Part shown: positions 50,599-57,656 of the stretch, piece by piece
Layout: every line of letters begins with the position of its first letter
Numbering within the stretch: the stretch's first letter is position 1
Assembly: GCF_014651135.1 (NCBI RefSeq)
Contig: NZ_BMWH01000004.1
Coordinates: forward strand, 310,001-374,000
Origin: Streptomyces echinoruber
GTDB taxonomy: Bacteria > Actinomycetota > Actinomycetes > Streptomycetales > Streptomycetaceae
Direction of reading: 5' to 3'
DNA length: 64,000 nt
The notes under the pieces: model-generated
The model's database searches: none
Told to the model about the DNA's origin: nothing
Seen by the model: only the letters and a program-made list of their open reading frames with translations
Translations under genes and position numbers: made by a program

Positions 50599-50820
50599 TC
50601 AGCGGGTGCCGGGGCGGTGGTGCCGCCCCGGGCCGCGGGGCGCGCCCTCGGGCAGGCCGTAGAGGGAGGGACACGCGGGCAGCGGCGGCGGGCCGTGGCG
50701 TACGGGCTGGTGGACGGCCGACCGGGTGTGCTCCCGGTGCAGGCGGTCGGCGAGCACGCCCAGCAGCAGCCAGACAGCCACCGCCGCGGCGTAGGCGAGC
50801 AGCCACTCGATCGCGGTCAC
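50599..50820 (-). CDS. Small membrane protein, 73 aa
   Basis: One N-terminal hydrophobic helix (EWLLAYAAAVAVWLLLGVLA) and a basic, Pro-rich cytoplasmic-type tail. Coupled by GTGA to the gene upstream. Unknown. Confidence 0.58.
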   Translation of the reverse strand: MTAIEWLLAYAAAVAVWLLLGVLADRLHREHTRSAVHQPVRHGPPPLPACPSLYGLPEGAPRGPGRHHRPGTR

Positions 50821-51320
50821 CGCACCGCCTCCCGGTCGTCGAAGTCGGCGAGGGCGCCGGCGAGGGCCGCGGCATGCTCCCACCGGGCGGGCCCGGCCGG
50901 CGGCCGCCACCTGGTCCGCAGGCCGTGTGCGGCCAGGTGGCGGGCCGCGTGCGCGAGCAGTCGCGGGGCGGCGAGCGTGTCGACGTCCAGCACGCGGGAG
51001 TCGCACGCGGTGTGGGCGGACCAGCCGGAGTGGTGCGACCACACCAGCGACAGCCCCTCGCCGCGTACCGCCCGGCCCAGGCTGGTGTGGCCGGGCGGCC
51101 ACACCAGCCGCAGGAACAGCACGCCCTGCGCGGACTGCCGCAGCCCGGACTCGAGCACCTCCGGTGTCTGGCCGGTGGCGGCCAGTGCCGTGTAGACCGC
51201 GTCGGCGTACGGCAGGTGCGGGAACACCGACTCCTCGGCCGGGTGAACGCCGTCCACACGCAGCTGGCTGCTGCGGCGGATGTCCTTCCCGGCCTTCGTG
51301 TTCAGCTCCGGTGTGCTCAC
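50817..51320 (-). CDS. Early phage protein, 167 aa
   Basis: PYADAVYTALAATGQTPEVLESGLR, LVWSHHSGWSAH and SRVLDVDTLAAPRLLAHAARHLAAHG are distinctive, apparently soluble alpha/beta parts. Not recognised. GTG start, coupled upstream and downstream by four-base overlaps. Confidence 0.58.
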   Translation of the reverse strand: MSTPELNTKAGKDIRRSSQLRVDGVHPAEESVFPHLPYADAVYTALAATGQTPEVLESGLRQSAQGVLFLRLVWPPGHTSLGRAVRGEGLSLVWSHHSGWSAHTACDSRVLDVDTLAAPRLLAHAARHLAAHGLRTRWRPPAGPARWEHAAALAGALADFDDREAVR

Positions 51321-51625
51321 CGCTGCTCACCGCCCGCCTGGCTCGAGGCGCTGCGCAGGTCGGCGCGTGCTCGGGCGATCCCCGCGCAGCGGCCGGGGCA
51401 GTACCAGTGCGCGGCCGCGCCCTCGGCGGCACCGCGCACGGCGACCATGCCCGCGGCCGGCGGGTGGCCGGTCGTGACCGGGCTACCGCAGACCTCCACC
51501 GTGCACTCCTCGATGGCGGCCGTCTTGGCCCTGGCCGGGCGGCCCGTGCCCGTCAGGCCCCGGTTCCACGCCTGCCGTGCGCGCTGCTGCGCCGCGCTGG
51601 TCTCGGGAAGGCGGGGACGCGTCAT
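51317..51625 (-). CDS. Small Cys-containing early protein, 102 aa
   Basis: CTVEVCGSPV and AHWYCPGRCAGI form two Cys pairs, likely one zinc site. The basic N-terminus suggests nucleic-acid contact. Unrecognised. Confidence 0.55.
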   Translation of the reverse strand: MTRPRLPETSAAQQRARQAWNRGLTGTGRPARAKTAAIEECTVEVCGSPVTTGHPPAAGMVAVRGAAEGAAAHWYCPGRCAGIARARADLRSASSQAGGEQR

Positions 51626-51747
51626 CGGTCCTCACCGCCCCTCGGCTGGGGCAGCCCCGCCTGCAGGGCGCGGCGCACCCGGGCCTGCGACGGGTGCCTG
51701 AGCGGCCCGCAGTGCGGGCAGGTACGCGGGTCGTGACGCTCACTCAC
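51622..51747 (-). CDS. Mini zinc-finger protein, 41 aa
   Basis: SERHDPRTCPHCGPLRHPSQ with CPHC gives a half-ribbon. GTG at 51,747; the stop overlaps the next ATG (ATGA), and the start lies within the upstream gene's end. Tight coupling supports it. Confidence 0.5.
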   Translation of the reverse strand: MSERHDPRTCPHCGPLRHPSQARVRRALQAGLPQPRGGEDR

Positions 51748-52177
51748 CACCCCGCTCACCCCCCGCTGCATCGCCGACGGGCTGCGCCTGCTGGGCGCAC
51801 CAGGCCTCGGCCTCCTCGGCGCTCAGCAGGCGGGTGCCGATGACCTCCACCAGCACGCCGTCCACCTCAACCCTGAACCGCGCGCACTCGTACCTGAACT
51901 CCGCGTTGATGTGGGTCTTGCGCTCCGGTACGGCGCCGAGGGCCTGGGCCCAGCGCAGCACGCTGTCGATGTCCGGTGCGTCGATGTCCACCGTGGCCGC
52001 GCTGACGGGCCCGGACCGGTCGCCGTACGTCCTGGCGCGCATGCGCGGGGCCAGGCTCCTCATGGGCAGGTCGGGGTGGTCGGTCAGCAGGCGGCGCACC
52101 AGGCGCGAGACGCGGTACGTACCCGCCTCCACCGCCTCCACCGTGGCGAGGATCTGTTGGGCGGTCAGTGCGGTCAC
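51740..52177 (-). CDS. Early phage protein, 145 aa
   Basis: A helical N-terminus (QQILATVEAVEAGTYRVSRLVRRLL) followed by beta strands (TVDIDAPDIDSVLRWAQALG, FRVEVDGVLVEVIGTRLL) and an acidic Cys-containing tail. Possibly nucleic-acid or partner binding; no family recognised. Confidence 0.58.
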   Translation of the reverse strand: MTALTAQQILATVEAVEAGTYRVSRLVRRLLTDHPDLPMRSLAPRMRARTYGDRSGPVSAATVDIDAPDIDSVLRWAQALGAVPERKTHINAEFRYECARFRVEVDGVLVEVIGTRLLSAEEAEAWCAQQAQPVGDAAGGERGGE

Positions 52178-53223
52178 CAGGCACCGCCCGCCTGCGCGAT
52201 CTCCTGCGGCGTCGCGCAGCGCGAGCACAGGTCGATCATCTGCGCGTTGGGCACCCAGTGGCAGCCGCCCGGGCAGGCCTTGTCCTCGGTGCAGCCGCAC
52301 CGCACGCACTGCGCCACCTCGTCCTGCCCGGCCAGCGGGGTGGGCACGAACGGGATCTGCGTGTCCGGGTCGAGCGTGGTGCGCTGGTCGGCGCCGGCGG
52401 CCAGCTCGGCGCGCGCCGCGACCAGCGCCGCGTACACGCACATCGGGCTGCACCACCAGCGGCCGCCGGTGTCGGTGCCGGCGACGTCGAGGTGGATCCA
52501 TCCCCACATCGCCGGGTCGGACTCGTCCAGCTCGGCCGCGCTCGCCCCGCAGCCGGGGGTGGTGCAGGTCTCGGCCGGCTGCAGCACCGCCAGCAGCAGG
52601 TCCCCCAGCCGCAGCCGCTGCTGCTGGTCCAGCACCAGCACCGCGCGGCCGCCGCGGGCGGTCTTGCACGCCACGTAGGTCGGCTCGTGCGGGTGGTCCC
52701 CGGCCGGGCCGGCCACCGTGCCGTCCCACGTCACGGTCAGCGGCGCAGTGGTGGGCGCGCTCGCGTCGGTGGCGGCCAGGACCTCGGCAACGCTCAGCAG
52801 GTCCTGCGGGTGCCGGCCCTCGCACAGCTGCGCCACCGCCCGCCACCGGGCGTGGAACCACGCGAGGGACTGGCGGTCCTGCTGGGCCTGGGCGAGCTCG
52901 GCCGCGCACTCGGCGCGGGCCTGCTCACGCGCGGCCTCGGCGATGTCCTGCGCCCGCTGCGGGTCGAACAACAGCCCCGCCGCGTACTCGGACCGGGCCA
53001 GGGCGAGCGCGGTGCCCTCGCCCTGCCGCATCGCCTCGGCGATGACACCGGCCGCCGCCCGCACCGGCGCCGGGTCCGGAACCGGTGCCGGCGCGGCCGG
53101 CGGCGCCGACGGCAGAGCGCCGACCGCCTGCTGCAGCGGCGCCGGACCGGCACCGTACGGCAGGTGCGGCGGCATGGGTCCGGGGGTCTGAGATGATGGG
53201 GTCAAGACTCCACGTCCTTCCAT
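52174..53223 (-). CDS. Early phage protein with C-terminal Cys-rich domain, 349 aa
   Basis: The N-terminal half is helical and Ala/Gln-rich. The C-terminus has the pattern CVRCGCTEDKACPGGCHWVP and CSRCA, seen widely in actinophage early proteins and probably binding zinc. Start is uncertain: ATG 53,223 lacks a good ribosome site, and a TTG at 53,205 is possible. It overlaps the next gene by GTGA. Confidence 0.62.
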   Translation of the reverse strand: MEGRGVLTPSSQTPGPMPPHLPYGAGPAPLQQAVGALPSAPPAAPAPVPDPAPVRAAAGVIAEAMRQGEGTALALARSEYAAGLLFDPQRAQDIAEAAREQARAECAAELAQAQQDRQSLAWFHARWRAVAQLCEGRHPQDLLSVAEVLAATDASAPTTAPLTVTWDGTVAGPAGDHPHEPTYVACKTARGGRAVLVLDQQQRLRLGDLLLAVLQPAETCTTPGCGASAAELDESDPAMWGWIHLDVAGTDTGGRWWCSPMCVYAALVAARAELAAGADQRTTLDPDTQIPFVPTPLAGQDEVAQCVRCGCTEDKACPGGCHWVPNAQMIDLCSRCATPQEIAQAGGAW

Positions 53224-53288
53224 CGAGGTGTGGTTGTCGAGGGGTCGCGACCGGGGCCAGATCCGGGCGCGGCCCCGCTTCATGTGGG

Positions 53289-53465
53289 TCAGGCGGCCTG
53301 CTGTTCGGGAGTCGGCCGCGCGACCGCGACGGACGGTGCGGGCACCTCGGCCAGGCGCTGCTCGGGAGCGAGCAGCAGTGCCAGCCGGGCGTAGGTCTCC
53401 TCGGACACCGGCGGCCAGTCATCGACCAGCCGGCGGATCCGCTCCTGCCACTCCGGCCGGATCAC
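53289..53465 (-). CDS. Small early protein, 58 aa
   Basis: IRPEWQERIRRLVDDWPPVS and LALLLAPEQRLAEV suggest a helical hairpin. The GTG overlaps the preceding HTH gene's stop (GTGA). Second gene of the leftward early operon. Confidence 0.58.
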   Translation of the reverse strand: MIRPEWQERIRRLVDDWPPVSEETYARLALLLAPEQRLAEVPAPSVAVARPTPEQQAA

Positions 53466-53704
53466 GCCGTACTCCCGGCGGTGGCTCGCTCGGTGGGCGC
53501 GTCGATGGTGAGGTCGCTGTCGTTTACCGACAGGGCGGCCTTCAACCTCGCGTAGACCTGCGGTGACGGCTGAGCCCGCCCCTGTTCGATCTTGTAGATG
53601 TTCGAGGCGGAACACCCGGCGGCGTCAGCGATCGCGGCGACCGTCAGGCACCGCTCTTCACGGACTCGCCGGAGCTTCGCCCCAGAGATCCTCTGCGTGA
53701 GCAT
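53462..53704 (-). CDS. Cro-like XRE regulator, first gene of the early operon, 80 aa
   Basis: The HTH LRRVREERCLTVAAIADAAGCSASNIYKIEQGRAQPS is followed by YARLKAALSV. Its promoter contains a TTGGAAT operator between -35 and -10. The -10 box is six bases before the ATG, implying a leaderless message. As the head of the lytic transcript it fits Cro; the rightward HTH gene would be the opposing repressor. Confidence 0.75.
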   Translation of the reverse strand: MLTQRISGAKLRRVREERCLTVAAIADAAGCSASNIYKIEQGRAQPSPQVYARLKAALSVNDSDLTIDAPTERATAGSTA

Positions 53705-53710
53705 GCTTCC

Positions 53711-53738
53711 AATGTATTCCACTTATTGGAATCGACAA
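53711..53738 (-). promoter_or_regulatory. Early promoter with operator between -35 and -10
   Basis: Read leftward: TTGTCG (53,738-53,733), 16 bases, TACATT (53,716-53,711), then the ATG of the XRE gene six bases on. The palindrome ATTCCA-N5-TGGAAT (53,716-53,732) exactly fills the spacer, so a bound repressor would block RNA polymerase. Confidence 0.6.
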
Positions 53739-53757
53739 CCCATACCACCGAGTAACT

Positions 53758-53868
53758 TGGAACCTAGTTGGAGAAACTTGGAACGGAGGCCGGAGTGACC
53801 ATGAAGGCCGAGCTCAGGAACATGCCGATGTACTGCGACATTGGAATGGATTGGAATGCCGATGTACG
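53758..53868. promoter_or_regulatory. Further TTGGAA half-sites and a duplicated start motif
   Basis: TTGGAA/TTGGAG occurs near 53,758, 53,768, 53,779, 53,841 and 53,851, the last two ten bases apart. ATGCCGATGTAC is duplicated at about 53,822 and 53,857 in two different frames. The cluster suggests repeated repressor binding in the divergent immunity region; the duplication may create a decoy start for the rightward gene. Confidence 0.5.
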
Positions 53869-53876
53869 CTCGGGTC

Positions 53877-54362
53877 ATGACGGCCGCCCCCGAACCACTC
53901 GTCCGGCTCGCGCAGCGCGTCGAGCGCCGGATCGCCGAACTGGCCCTGGAGTATGCGGAGGTCTGCAGGCGCGCCGGCATCTCGGACGAGACGCTGGGCA
54001 AGATCCGCAAGGGCATCAAGGCGCGGGGGTCGACTTACCTCAAGCTTGAGCGAGCGCTCGAGTGGGCGCCGGGAAGCATCTCAGCCATCCTGGCCGGCGG
54101 GGAACCAACGCCGCTTGACACGCACGCCGACCGGCGGGCCGCCGTGAAGGAGGAGGCGGCCGCGTCCGCAGCACGCTCATCTCTGTCGTCGCGCGAGCTG
54201 GAGCTCGTGACGGACCTCGCGGTGTCCGCAGCAGAGAAGCTCGGGCTCAGCCCCGACGAGGCGCGGGAGGCGTTCCGGCGCGCGCTGGTGCGCATCGAGC
54301 AGAACCGCGCCGAGGGGCGCAGTGATCCACTGGAGAGCCCGCGAAGCCGCCGAGCCGGATAG
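53877..54362 (+). CDS. HTH protein, candidate lysogeny repressor, 161 aa
   Basis: The N-terminal HTH RRAGISDETLGKIRKGIKARGSTYLKLERALEWAPGSIS is followed by a linker and a helical C-terminal part (DLAVSAAEKLGLSPDEAREAFRRALVRIE), possibly for dimerisation. It is divergent from the Cro-like gene and next to the integrase, the usual place of an immunity repressor. The ATG at 53,877 is weakly signalled; starts at 53,856 and 53,862 are possible. Confidence 0.7.
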   Translation: MTAAPEPLVRLAQRVERRIAELALEYAEVCRRAGISDETLGKIRKGIKARGSTYLKLERALEWAPGSISAILAGGEPTPLDTHADRRAAVKEEAAASAARSSLSSRELELVTDLAVSAAEKLGLSPDEAREAFRRALVRIEQNRAEGRSDPLESPRSRRAG

Positions 54363-54474
54363 ATCACATTTCAATCACATTACATGCAATTGCACGTGAC
54401 TGCGTCGCTCGTGACCGAAAGTGAACATCTCCCCCCACAGATGTCACATACACAGGTCGGGGAGGTGGGTGCGG

Positions 54475-55110
54475 GTGATCAACGTGGGTCAGGTGGTCGC
54501 GTCCGTGGCCGCCGGCGCGATGCTGACGATCGCGGTCACGCTCGTCGTGCAGGTGTACGGCGGCGGACAGCAGGACTTACCGGACAGCGGGGCCGGGGCG
54601 CAGCAAAGCGATGACGCCGTTGGTCGGGAGTGGAGAATCGATACTGCGGCGCAGCTGATCGAGGATTCTTTCATGCTGCTGCAGGCGCGTACGGGCGAGC
54701 AGACGCCCCCGCCGCAGGAGCGCACCCACACCACGGGCCAGGCATTCCTGCCGTACGGCGCGGTGGAAGTGCGGCGTAGGGGGCATCTGCGGCTGCTGGT
54801 TTTCGGCCGGCCACCAGGCGAGGTGATCGCCGGTGCCGCCGGATGGCTCGGCGGCACCGCGCGCGATCCCCGGGTGACTCATACCGGGCGGACACTGAGC
54901 GCGGCCGTGGCCGTGGCCGCCATCGTCATAGCGGTCTTTGGCCCGGAGCAGGATGCGAACAACCGGCAGGGCGACCCACCCGCCACGGCCACCACGCCGA
55001 CGTCCTGGACCATGAGCCCGTCGGCAAGCCTGGGCACCACGGCGCCACCGGGTCAAACGCCGCGGCCAGGGCCGTCGGTGGCGTCGGTGACGCCGGCCGG
55101 ACCGTGGTGA
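54475..55110 (+). CDS. Two-helix membrane protein between repressor and integrase, 211 aa
   Basis: Residues about 4-27 (VGQVVASVAAGAMLTIAVTLVVQV) and about 140-158 (LSAAVAVAAIVIAVFG) are hydrophobic. Between them lies a soluble domain with LIEDSFMLLQARTGEQ and VRRRGHLRLLVFG. The tail is disordered and Pro/Thr-rich. GTG 54,475 has GGGGAGG upstream at a long spacing. Co-directional with the repressor, so probably expressed in the lysogen. It overlaps the integrase 3' end antisense by 58 bases. Confidence 0.62.
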   Translation: MINVGQVVASVAAGAMLTIAVTLVVQVYGGGQQDLPDSGAGAQQSDDAVGREWRIDTAAQLIEDSFMLLQARTGEQTPPPQERTHTTGQAFLPYGAVEVRRRGHLRLLVFGRPPGEVIAGAAGWLGGTARDPRVTHTGRTLSAAVAVAAIVIAVFGPEQDANNRQGDPPATATTPTSWTMSPSASLGTTAPPGQTPRPGPSVASVTPAGPW

Positions 55111-56666
55111 GACGCGACCCCGGCCGACGGGCGCTTGGGGGTGATGACAATGGTGTCAGGGTCGAGGTGGTAGGCAGCGCCCTTGAGCAGGACGATGTCC
55201 ATGAGCAGACGTACGATCTCGCGGCGTCTGCCGATGCTCTTGGATTGCCACACCGCGTAGGCGGCCTCGACGGATCCAGTCTCAAGGAAATCCGCGAGGG
55301 GGGTTGCTGCGGTGGCTTCGGCAAGCGTGCTGCGGATCTTGGCGATCCGCTTGTCGGTGGTCGCCTTGATGGTCTCCAGCATCTCCAGGTCGATGCCGCC
55401 GCGCGCGTACGACAGGGAGGCCTGCGTCTTCTTCTGCTGCAGTTCGGTCATCTCCTGGCGCAGCGCGGCGATGTCAACCCCGGGCCGCGGCGGCTTGATC
55501 AGCTCAGCCAGGTCGTCCCGGGACAGGCGCTCGCAGGCGACTGCCGTGATGTACTCGTCGACCAGCTCGGCGAGTTGATTGCCCTTGTGGCAGGTGTTGC
55601 ACCGGTAGGTGATGCCCTTGCTGCGCGAGCCGCCGCGCGCCGTGACCACACCCATGCGGCAGTACCCGCACACGGCGATCTTGGAGACCAGCCACTTCGG
55701 CACGTTGCCCGGGGTGGTGACGCGCGCGGGATCAGTCAGCAGCGTGATCAGCGCCTGCCGGGTCTCCTCCGGGATGATCGGATCGTACGCGCCCCACCTG
55801 ATCACCTCGCCCCGGTAGACCACGTGCCCGGAGACGCGCGGGGAGGTGAGGATACGACGGATGGTCTTGCTGTCCCAGCCGCCGTGTTCCACCACCCTGC
55901 CCCCGCGCTTGAGCACGCGCCCGTCCGCCTCGCTCACCGTCTTCACGCCGCGCTTGCGGATACCGGCCAGCAGCTGCGCCATGTTGCCGCCGGTGGCAAG
56001 GAGTTCCTCGGCCCAGCGGCGGATCTCGGCGGCTTCCTCCGGACGGTGCCGGGTCATGTCGAGCACGGGCACGTCGACGTACTCGCGCTCGCTCAGCGGC
56101 GCCTTCGGGTTGACGCACTTGCTGCGCACCCGGCCGGTCGGCACGCCCCACCCGAAGCGGCGGATCCCCCCGCCGTACGCCCCGGTGCGGGCCTGCCGCT
56201 TGCGCGCCAGGGCTACGCGCTCGCCCTTGTGGCCGGACTCTTTCTGGGCCTGGTTGATGTCCGCGATGAACTCGGCCCGCCCGGAGGCCCGGCTGAGGTG
56301 GTACTCGCCGCCCTTCTGGACGGAGAACAGGCGCACGCCGTGGGCGCGGAAAAGCTTGATGATGTTCAGCCCTTCCTGCACGTCGCGAGTGAGGCGGTCG
56401 GCGTGCCAGACGATGACGACCGCGATCAGGCCGGCAGCGACGTCCGACAGGAGCCGCAAGAATTCGGGCCGTTCGCGGCCATTGAAGGCCGAGAGGCTGT
56501 TGTCCTGGTAGGTCGCGGCGAGCGGGTGGCCGATCTCCTCGGCGAACTCTTCGTTGTCCTGGTGCTGGGATCCGACACCTTCGGCGGCGCCGAGGTCATC
56601 GTTGGAGACACGGGCGTAGTCGACGTTGAGTCGCTCATTCGGCGAGGTAGCAGTGGTGATGGACAT
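55053..56666 (-). CDS. int: Large serine integrase
   Basis: The 537-aa large serine recombinase has its catalytic Ser at position 21 (VDYARVSND). Next come FLRLLSDVAAGLIAVVIVWHADRLTRD and a recombinase domain with RRFGWGVPTG and TIRRILTSPRVSGHVVYRG. A zinc ribbon (CGYCRMG ... CNTC at about 360-390) and a long coiled coil (EMTELQQKKTQASLSYARG) follow. It inserts attP into attB without host factors. The gene starts 36 bases from the right att core. Start ATG 56,666; 56,675 is an alternative. Confidence 0.96.
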   Translation of the reverse strand: MSITTATSPNERLNVDYARVSNDDLGAAEGVGSQHQDNEEFAEEIGHPLAATYQDNSLSAFNGRERPEFLRLLSDVAAGLIAVVIVWHADRLTRDVQEGLNIIKLFRAHGVRLFSVQKGGEYHLSRASGRAEFIADINQAQKESGHKGERVALARKRQARTGAYGGGIRRFGWGVPTGRVRSKCVNPKAPLSEREYVDVPVLDMTRHRPEEAAEIRRWAEELLATGGNMAQLLAGIRKRGVKTVSEADGRVLKRGGRVVEHGGWDSKTIRRILTSPRVSGHVVYRGEVIRWGAYDPIIPEETRQALITLLTDPARVTTPGNVPKWLVSKIAVCGYCRMGVVTARGGSRSKGITYRCNTCHKGNQLAELVDEYITAVACERLSRDDLAELIKPPRPGVDIAALRQEMTELQQKKTQASLSYARGGIDLEMLETIKATTDKRIAKIRSTLAEATAATPLADFLETGSVEAAYAVWQSKSIGRRREIVRLLMDIVLLKGAAYHLDPDTIVITPKRPSAGVASHHGPAGVTDATDGPGRGV

Positions 56667-56856
56667 GCTCACCATGATGGTGTCTCAACCCTGCTATGGG
56701 AGTGCCCACGGCCGTCGCCTCGAACGCGATCAGCAGGCAGACGGACACGATCCCGATGCTCAACGCCCGGTACGGACGGCTCAGTACGGTCTCCTGCGGC
56801 TCACCGGCGGCCGTGGCGTCGACGACGGCGGTGTCGTGCGGGGTCAGGGCGCTCAT
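56635..56856 (-). pseudogene. MFS transporter, N-terminal remnant fused to phage DNA
   Basis: Host codons 1-52 (MSALTPHDTAVVDATAAGEP ... IAFEATAVGT) precede the core. The frame then runs 20 codons into phage DNA (PIAGLRHHHGEHVHHHCYLA) and stops 32 bases inside the integrase. It is the missing start of the MFS gene whose remainder lies at 14,508-15,807. In the lysogen the host promoter reads straight into the integrase. Confidence 0.88.
56702..56708. other. attR core (GTGCCCA)
   Basis: The plus strand reads CTATGGGA-GTGCCCA-CGGCCGTC. Joining the phage flanks of attR and attL gives CTATGGGAGTGCCCATAG with further partial symmetry outside, an imperfect palindromic attP typical of serine integrases. 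Confidence 0.88.
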
Positions 56857-56940
56857 GCCCGCCAGCGTAAGGCCCGTCACTGATATTCGCCCCTGTCGCG
56901 GGGCGGACCCGGGCCGGGACTTCGGTCCTAGGACGAACGC

Positions 56941-57072
56941 CTGCCGCGCGCCTGGTGGATTCGCGCCGCGCGCCTGGTGGATTCGTGCCGCACGTCTGGT
57001 GAATTCGTGCCACGCGCCTCGTGGGTTCGTGCCGCGCGCCACGTGGGTTCGTGCCACGCACCCTGCGGACCC
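56941..57072. repeat. Six 22-bp tandem repeats beside attR
   Basis: Units of (C/G)TGCCGCGCGCCTGGTGGATTC-type run consecutively from 56,941 to 57,072 with increasing divergence. 22 is not a multiple of 3 and no plausible gene spans them. The space 56,857-57,207 is otherwise without a gene that I can support. Confidence 0.8.
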
Positions 57073-57207
57073 GCGCCCTCCGGGCCGGCCGTTCGTGAAC
57101 GGCGCATGGCAGTCCCGTTGCGGCCCCCGCCGTGTCCTTGTCCCTCCCCTCCCCCACTGCCTACGGTCGTTTCACCGACGCGGGAACGCATTCCGGGTTC
57201 CCGCCCC

Positions 57208-57279
57208 GGCCGTGTGCCCGAGTGGTTGAGGGACTCGCCTGCAAAGCGAGGTACGCGGGTTCGATTCCCGCCACGGCCT
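57208..57279 (+). tRNA. tRNA-Cys (anticodon GCA)
   Basis: Acceptor GGCCGTG pairs with CACGGCC. The anticodon stem CTCGC/GCGAG encloses the loop CTGCAAA, giving anticodon GCA. The T arm is GCGGG-TTCGATT-CCCGC and the discriminator is T. CCA is not encoded. From 57,280 to 57,656 I see no gene. Confidence 0.92.
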
Positions 57280-57656
57280 CCATCACCTTGACCAGGCGCG
57301 AGGGGGCGGCGCCCGGTCCGCCGAAGGGGGCGAGGAGCCGGGAACGCCCGCCAACCACCCCACGCCGTGTCAGGGCCTGTCGGCACCTTCCACGTCATGA
57401 AAATGTGATTCCGGTCGTCCGGGACTTCCCGCCTCGCGCACGGTGCCGGCGTCGTGCCGGTGCTCCAACTTGCTTGCTGTGGCGGCGACTTGCAGGTCGT
57501 CTCGTGGGGCGGATGCGTCAACTCGCCGGGTGGGAGGGCAAGAAGAACGTCGTCCGTGGCGTACGGTGCTTGTGGTGAACGTGTGTGCTGCCGCATGTGC
57601 GGCGAGCGCGACGCCCTGGGTCGGGGCCGGGGTCGGAATCGGGATCGGAGCACAGG

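Larger units (their letters stand above)
15808..56708. mobile_element. Integrated temperate siphophage, about 40.9 kb
   Basis: The element is bounded by the 7-bp core GTGCCCA and splits a host MFS gene. It contains recognisable integrase, repressor region, replication-type protein, packaging, head, tail and lysis modules in conventional siphovirus order. No lesion is visible in any structural gene, so it looks intact. The structural genes and most early genes run leftward. The exceptions are three cargo genes near the left end, a PH-SHOCT gene, and the repressor and membrane protein near the integrase. Confidence 0.95.

Noticed and set aside
53768..54049. Alternative frame before and inside the repressor starting near 53,801
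   Set aside because: It has a fair ribosome site but soon becomes Arg/Gly-rich shadow sequence of the HTH gene; at most a short leader peptide.
56941..57072. Possible CRISPR array beside attR
   Set aside because: 22-bp units follow each other without spacers and no cas genes are present.
57208..57279. tRNA-Cys as the prophage attachment site
   Set aside because: The prophage ends in the MFS gene 500 bases away; the core GTGCCCA and restored reading frame are decisive, and large serine integrases do not typically use tRNA genes.
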